Shown here: piece by piece, positions 58,151 to 64,000 of the stretch
Layout of the letters: the number at the start of each line of letters is the position of its first letter
Position numbering within the stretch: position 1 is the stretch's first letter
Source of the DNA: Chlorocebus sabaeus
Taxonomy: Eukaryota > Chordata > Mammalia > Primates > Cercopithecidae
DNA: 64,000 bases
Direction: 5' to 3'
NCBI RefSeq assembly: GCF_047675955.1
Contig: NC_132911.1
Coordinates: 73,379,133-73,443,132, forward strand
Notes under the pieces: model-generated
Databases searched by the model: none
Told to the model about the DNA's origin: nothing
The model's input: the letters and a program-made list of their open reading frames with translations, nothing else
Made by a program: the position numbers and the translations under genes

Positions 58151-61100
58151 ATGACAGGATCAAATTCACACATAACGATATTAACCTTAAATGTGAATGA
58201 GCTAAATGTCCCAATTAAAAGGCAGAGACTGGCAAATTGGATGAAGAGTCAAGAACCACCAGTGTGCTGTATTTAGGAGACTCATCTCACATGCAAAGAA
58301 ACAAATAGACTAAAAAAAGGGGTGGAGGAATATTTACCAAGTTAATGGAAAGCAAAAAAAAAAAAAAGCAGGGGTTGTAATCCTCGTCTCTTGTAAAACA
58401 GACTTTAAACCAACAAAGATCAAAAAAGACAAAGAAGGGCATCACTTAATGGTAAAGGGATCAATACAACAAGAAGAGCTAACTATCTTAAATATATGGG
58501 CACCCAATACAGGAGCACCCAGATTCATTAAGCAAGTTCTTAGAGATCTGCAAAGAGACTTAGACTCCCACACAATAACAGTGGGAGACTTTAACCCCCC
58601 ACTGTCAATATTGGACAGATCAACAAGACAGAAAATTAATAAGGATATTCAGGACTTGGACTCAGCTCTGGACCAAGTGGACCTAATAGATATCTACAGA
58701 ACTCTCCACCCCAAATCAACAGAATATACATTCTTCTCAGCACCACATTGCACTTATTCTAAAATTGACTGCATAATTGAAAGTAAAACACTCCTCAGCA
58801 AATGCAAAAGAATGGAAATCATAACAAACTGTCTCTCAGACCACAGTGCAATCAAATTAGAACTCAGGATTAAGAAACTCACTCAAAACCACACAACTAC
58901 ATGGAAACTGAACAACCTGCTCCTGAATGACTACTGGATAAATGATGAAATGAAGGCAGAAATAAATAAGTTTTTTGAAACCAATGAGAACAAAGACACA
59001 ACATACCAGAATCTCTGGGACACAACTAAAGCAGTGTTTAGAGGGAAATTTATAGCACTAAATGCCCACAGGAGAAAGCAGCAGAAAAGATCTAAAATCA
59101 ACACCCTAACATCACAATTAAAAGAACTAGAGAAGCAAGAGCAAACAAATTCAAAAGCTAGCAGAAGACAAGAAATAACGAAGATCAAAGCAGAACTGAA
59201 GGAGATAGAGACACGAAAAACCCTTCAAAAAAGCAATGAATCCAGGAGCTGATTTTTTAAAAGATTAACAATATAGACCACTAGCCAGACTAATAAAAGA
59301 GAAAAGAGAGAAGAAAAAAATAGACACAAGAAAAAATGATAAAGGAGATATCACCACTGATCCCACAGAAATACAAACTATCATCAGAGAATACTAAAAA
59401 CATCTCTGTGCAAATAAACTAGAAAATCTAGAAGAAGTGGATAAATTCCTGGACACATGTACCCTCCCAAGACTAGGAAGAAGTCAAATCCCTGAATAGA
59501 CCAATAACAAGTTCTGAAATTTAGGCAGTAATTAATAGACTACCAACCAAAAAAAGCCCAAGACCAGATGGATTCACAGCCGAATTCTACCAGAGGTACA
59601 AAGAGGAGCTGGTACCCTTCCTTCTGAAACTATTCCAAACAATAGAAAAAGAGGGACTCCTCCCTAACTCCTTTTATGATGCCAGCATCATCCTGATATC
59701 AAAACCTGGCAGAGACACAACAAAAACAAGAAAATTTCAGGCCAATATCCCTGATGAACATCAATGTGAAAGTCCTCAATAAAATATTGGCAAACTGAAT
59801 CCAGCAGCACATCAAAAAGCTTATCCACCAAGATCAAGTCAGCTTCATATCTGGGATGCAAGGCTGGTTCAACATATACAAATCAATAAATGTAATCCAT
59901 CACATAAATAGAACCAGTGACAAAAACCACATGATTATCTCAAAAGGTGCAGAAAAGGCCTTTGATAAAATTCAACATCCCTTCATTCTAAAAACTCTCA
60001 GTAAACTCGATATTGAAGGAATGTATCTCAAAATAATAAGAACTATTTATTGCAAACCCACAGCCAATATCAAACTAACTGGCAAAAGCTGGAAGCATTC
60101 CCTTTGAAAACTGGCACAAGATAAGGATGCCCTCTCCCACCACTCCTATTCAACATAGTATTGGAAGTTCTAGCCAGGGCAATCAGGCAAGAGAAAGAAA
60201 TAAAGGGTGTTGAAATAGGAAGAGAGGAAGTCAAATTGTCTCTGTTTGCAGATGACATAATTGTATATTTAGAAAACCCCATCATCTAAGTCCAAAATCT
60301 CCTTAAGCTGATAAGCAACTTCAGCAAAGTCTCAGGATACAAAATCAATGTGCAAAAATCACAAGCATTCCTATGCACCAATAACAGACAAACAAAGAGC
60401 CAAATCATGCATGAATTCCCATTCACAGTCGCTACAAAGAGAATAAAATACCTAGGAATACAACTTACAAGGGATGTGAAGGACCTCTTCAAGGAGAACT
60501 CCAAACCACTGCTCAAGGAAATAAGAGAGGACACAAACAAATAGAAAAGCATTCCATGCTCATGGATAGGAAGAATCAATATCGTGAAAATGGCCATACT
60601 GCCCAAAATAATTTATAGATTTAATACTATCCCCATCAAGCTACCATTGACTTTCTTCACAGACTTAGAAAAAACTACTTAAAATTTCATATGGAACCAA
60701 AAAAGAGCTCATATAGCCAAGATAATCCTAAGCAAAAAGAACAAACCTGGAAGTATCACACTAGCTACCTGACTTCAAACTATACTACAAGTCTACAGTA
60801 ACCAAAACAGCATGGTACTGGTACCAAAACAGATATATAGACCAATGGAGCAGAACAGAGGTCTCAGAAATAACGCCACACATCTACAACCATCTGATTT
60901 TTGACAAACTTGATGAAAACAAGCAATGGAGAAAGGATTTTCTCTTTTTTTTTTCTTTTTTTCTTTTATTATACTTCAAGGTCTAGGGTACGTGTGCACA
61001 ACATGCAGGTCTGTTACATATCATTAAAGACTTAAACATAAGACCTAAAATCATAAAAACCCTAGAAGGAAACATAAGCAATATCATTCAGGACATAGGC

Positions 61101-61960
61101 ATGGGTAAAGACTTCATGGCTAAAACACCAAAAGCAATGGCAACAAAAGCCAATATTGACAAATGGGATCTAATTAAACTAAAGAGCTTCTGCACAGCAA
61201 AAGAAACTATCATCAAAGTGAACAGGCAACCTACAGAATAGGAGAAAAATTTTGCAATCTGTCCATCTGACAACGTGCTAATATCCAGAATCTACAAGGA
61301 ACTTAAACAAATTTACAAGAAAAAAACAAACAATCCCATCAAAAAGTGGGCAAAGGATATGAACAGACACTTCTCAAAAGAAGACATTTATGTAGCCAAC
61401 AAACATATGAGAAAAAGTTCATCATCACTGGTCTTTAGAGAAATGCAAATCAAAACCACAATGAGATACCAGCTCATGTTAGTTAGAATGGCAATAATTA
61501 AAAAGTGGGGAAACAACAGATGCTAGAGAGGATGTGAAGAAATAGGAATGCTTTTACACTGTTGGTGGGAGTGTAAATTAGTTCAACCATTGTGGAAGAC
61601 AGTATGGCGATTCCTCAAGGATCTAGAACCAGAAATACCATTTGACCCAGCAATCCCATTACTGGGTATATACCCAAAGGATTATAAATCATTCTACCAT
61701 AAAGATACATGTACATGTATGTTTATTGCAGCACTGCTCACAATAGCAAGACTTGGAACCAACCCAAATACCCATCAATGATAGACTGGATAAAGAAAGT
61801 GAGGCACATATACACCATGAATTACTATGCAGTCACAAAGAAGGATGAGTTCATGTCCTTTGCTGGGACATGGATGAAGCTGGAAACCATCATTCTCAGC
61901 AAACTAACCCAGGAACAGAAAACTAAACACTCCATGTTCTCACTCGTAAGTGGAGGTTGA
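58151..61960 (+). pseudogene. L1 ORF2 pseudogene (endonuclease, RT, C-terminal region)
   Basis: ATG at 58151 with N14 of the endonuclease retained. Stop at codon 42 (58274-58276) next to catalytic E43. A frame shift follows near the A-run at 58354-58366. The 267-codon frame 58449-59252 keeps D145/N147 (GDFN), D205 (KIDC) and H230 (SDH). In the RT, the first catalytic aspartate motif reads SKGAEKAFDKIQ instead of SIDAEKAFDKIQ, so that Asp is lost. FADD survives (60244-60255). The usual end is at 61958-61960. Many other stops; it cannot be functional. Confidence 0.9.
60940..61022 (-). mobile_element. Small antisense L1 3'-end patch inside ORF2 of element D
   Basis: Forward ORF2 stops at 'gaaaggatt'. 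There follow a T-rich run (about 60942-60966) and about 58 bases that are the reverse complement of the L1 3' terminus ('attatacttcaagg...caggtctgttacatat'). Forward ORF2 then resumes at 'attaaagacttaaa'. Roughly 100 bases of ORF2 are missing at the site. It fits an extremely 5'-truncated L1 insertion with target deletion. Confidence 0.88.
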
Positions 61961-62279
61961 ACAATGAGAACACATGGACACAGGGAGGGGAACATCACAC
62001 ACTGGGCCTGTCGGGGGTGGGGGGCTAGGGGAGGGATAACATTAGGAGAAATACCTAATGTAGATGACGGATTGATGGGTGCAGCAAACCACCATGGCAC
62101 GTGTATACCTATGTAACAAACCTGCACATTCTGCACATGTATCCCATAACTTAAAGTATAATTTAAAACATTTTTAAAATCAAAAAAATGCAAGTAAATA
62201 ATTACAGTTTTATGTGACACATGTCATGATAGTGGTAGGAACAAGTGTCAATATTAGGAGCATCCAAAAAGTCTTCATT

Positions 62280-62553
62280 CTACATGGGATGCTGAGGTGG
62301 GAGAACTGCTTGAGCCCAGGGATTGAGGAACAGCATGGGAAACATAATGACACCCTGTATCTAGAAATCTTTTTTTTAATTTAGTTTTTTAAAATTTTTT
62401 ATGGTGACACATACCTGTAATCCTAGCTCTTTTGGAGGCTGAGGCAACAGGATCCCTTGAATCCAGGAATTCAAGGGTACAGTAAGCTATGATTGTATCA
62501 CTACACTGGAGCCCAGGCTATAGAGCATGACCCTGTATCTAAAGAAAAAAGAA
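62280..62553 (+). mobile_element. Old Alu (AluJ-like), 5'-truncated
   Basis: The left arm starts at 'gggatgctgaggtgggagaa', 'gcttgagcccagggattgag', 'ctgtatctagaaat', then a T/A-rich linker. The right arm reads 'ggtgacacatacctgtaatc', 'ggaggctgaggcaacaggat', 'tgattgtatcactacactgg' and 'gagcatgaccctgtatct'. Divergence fits AluJ. Confidence 0.88.
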
Positions 62554-63439
62554 GACTTCCTTGAGCATTGCTGTTCCACTTGGGAAGTGAAGACTGAGTG
62601 GGGGTTTTCTAGGTTTACAAGGAGATGTCTACAAGGAGGAGGAGAGCATTGAAGAAGAAGGAACAATATGTGAATGGGTAAAATCAATGTCTTCAAGGAT
62701 TGATGATGGCTATGTGGTCAAAATAGGAAATTTTTAAAACTTTCTTTTTAGTGATAGGGGACTTTCTGCCTTGGGTTTCAGAGAAAAACCAGTCTTTCAT
62801 TTTTAATGCTCTAAAACTTTTTATGTGTCTCAGCTGAGAAGCATTGCAATTCAGTTGCTCCATAGCCAATCACATAATTGCATATTGACTACATCTACCA
62901 GATGTAAGGCACAGAGCAAGGCACCATGGGGTCAAAGGATGCATGATACAGCCTCTGTCCTCAATGAAGCCACAGTTTCGATAAGCAACACAAAAACATC
63001 CAGATTAGCAACACAAATTAGAAAGAAATCACTCTTTTCTATCATAGGTAAAAACATCACAAAGTTTTAGAAGAAACTAGTTAATTTCTTAGTTTAAAAT
63101 GTACAATGTGGTAAGTTCAAAAAAACTGAGACATTAACATCTTTTTCTCCCTGAAAAGAAAGATGAGCATTAGGTCTTTACAGTAGAAAAGGAAATAGGA
63201 TGTCAATTGTGTAGTTACGACCTGTTGCTTGCTCTCTCTCACTGCCAGGGAAGACCCCACCTACTCAAATGGGGAGGACTGCAGGGAGCACCTAGGAAAG
63301 TTGGGTGCAAGGTAATAGGGGCCTGGAGTCCACAAGCCATACTTTCCCCATGTTTTGCGTAACAGAAGCAGAGAAGCAGGCCCTCAAAAGTCCATGTAGC
63401 CTTATCAGTAGTATCAGCATGGACTCATAACACAAGGCC
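62554..63439. other. Unassigned intergenic DNA
   Basis: No supportable gene or repeat; an 81-codon frame (62825-63070) has no domain. Confidence 0.45.
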
Positions 63440-63599
63440 TAATGTGTATTGGGCTCTTACTATGTTACAGTGTCATTCTAAGCACTGTATTGACTTATTT
63501 ATCCTTATAACAACACTACCAGGCAAGCACTAATATCACCATCCTCATTGTAAACTGCAGGAAGCTGACAGAGAACTGACTTGCCCATGATCACTCCAC
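63440..63599 (-). mobile_element. MIR SINE, antisense
   Basis: 'gtattgggctcttactatg', 'cattctaagcactgtattga', 'tatccttataacaacactac', 'caggcaagcac', 'actgacttgcccatgatcac' follow antisense MIR order. Confidence 0.85.
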
Positions 63600-64000
63600 T
63601 GTATTAGTTTTCTGTGGTTGCTGTAACAAATTACCACAAACTTGGAAGCTTAAAACAATAAAAATTTATTCTCTCACAGTCAGGGGAACAGAAGTACAAA
63701 ATCACCGTGTTGGGAGGGTCACACTCCCCCCAGAGGCACTATCGAAGAATCCTCCTCTGCCTCTCCCAGTTTTGGGTGGCTCCTGGGGTTCCTTGGCTTG
63801 TGACTGTGTCATTCCTATCTCTGCCTCCATCTTCTCATGGTCTCCTGCTCTGTCTGTGTCTTCTCTCCTTCTTCTAAGGACATTTGTCATTCCATTTAGG
63901 GCCAGGATGATCGAGAGTCTTAACCTGCATGACTTCTGCAAATACCTTTCCTTCCAAATAAAGTCACATTCACAGGGCTGGACTACTAGGACATGGACGC
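63600..64000 (-). mobile_element. MLT1-type LTR (ERVL-MaLR), antisense, cut by window end
   Basis: 'tgtattagttttctgtggttg', 'ctgtaacaaattaccacaaa', 'gcttaaaacaataaaaattt', 'ggttccttggcttgtgac', 'cttctaaggacatttgtcat' and 'ccaaataaagtcacattcac' are antisense MaLR landmarks. Its other end is outside the window. No internal retroviral genes. Confidence 0.85.

Larger units (their letters stand above)
55729..62188 (+). mobile_element. Near full-length L1PA-type LINE-1 (element D), inactive
   Basis: About 6.4 kb with 5' UTR, ORF1, ORF2, 3' UTR and A-rich tail in order. It starts 'ggggg' then 'ggcaagatggccaaatagg' and ends 'cttaaagtataatttaaa' near 62165. A worn target duplication is seen: 'aacacaagtaga' (55717-55728) and 'aatgcaagtaaa' (62187-62198), 9 of 12 matching. 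It is an anthropoid-age L1PA-type copy by its sequence; subfamily is unresolved. It has two ORF1 stops, many ORF2 lesions and a small antisense L1 patch. Confidence 0.94.

Noticed and set aside
58449..59252. 267-codon frame as a cellular endonuclease gene
   Set aside because: It is the L1 ORF2 endonuclease domain in a broken L1, with L1 sequence on both sides.

Overview
The window is AT-rich primate nuclear DNA, most likely human. AluY/AluS and AluJ copies, L1PA-type LINE-1s, THE1/MST/MLT1 solo LTRs, MIR, L2 and hAT/Tigger relics together point to a catarrhine primate. I found no host protein-coding gene, no tRNA or rRNA gene and no CpG island. Every open frame above about 125 codons lies in a decayed LINE-1, and I read the shorter frames as chance openings or as translations of Alu and LTR sequence. 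It looks like a gene desert or a large intron.

Layout. 1-5.5 kb is a stack of L1 fragments: a plus-strand ORF2 piece cut by the window edge, a second L1 whose short 5' tip is inverted, a third L1 with a long inverted 5' part plus an internal 177-bp tandem duplication, and a small L1 piece joined to a tail with its own AATAAA and poly(A). 5.5-9.7 kb is repeat-poor. 10.3-14.4 kb is an ancient L1 with an inverted ORF1 side and a forward ORF2 side, split by an MLT1 LTR and followed by a diverged second copy of 262 bp of its own ORF2. 15-26 kb holds an L1MB 3' end, an L2 split by a THE1 LTR with a perfect target duplication, an antisense MLT1 LTR, an antisense L1ME, MIRs, and an L1MA 3' end split by an unclassified ~550-bp block. 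26.9-29.7 kb is an ancient L1 split by two Alus.

30-48 kb holds a MER1-like element split by an Alu, an MST LTR, and an old L1 split by a young 5'-truncated L1PA with a 19-bp target duplication and a probable 28-nt 3' transduction. It also holds L2 copies, MER20, MER5, a Tigger MITE and an L1MB 3' end. 48-55.7 kb has an MLT1 LTR, MER2, an AluY, an L1MA end and an L2, with two repeat-poor stretches. 55.7-62.2 kb is a near full-length, inactive L1PA with a 5' UTR, an ORF1 frame broken by only two stops, and a shattered ORF2 carrying a small antisense L1 patch. The window ends in AluJ, MIR and an MLT1-type LTR.

The parts do not work together as a pathway. The content of interest is the record of retrotransposition: twin priming, nested insertion, 3' transduction, template switching and local duplication. 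Family names come from remembered consensus patterns, without a database search, so subfamily labels and most boundaries are approximate. Boundaries supported by target-site duplications are stated as such.
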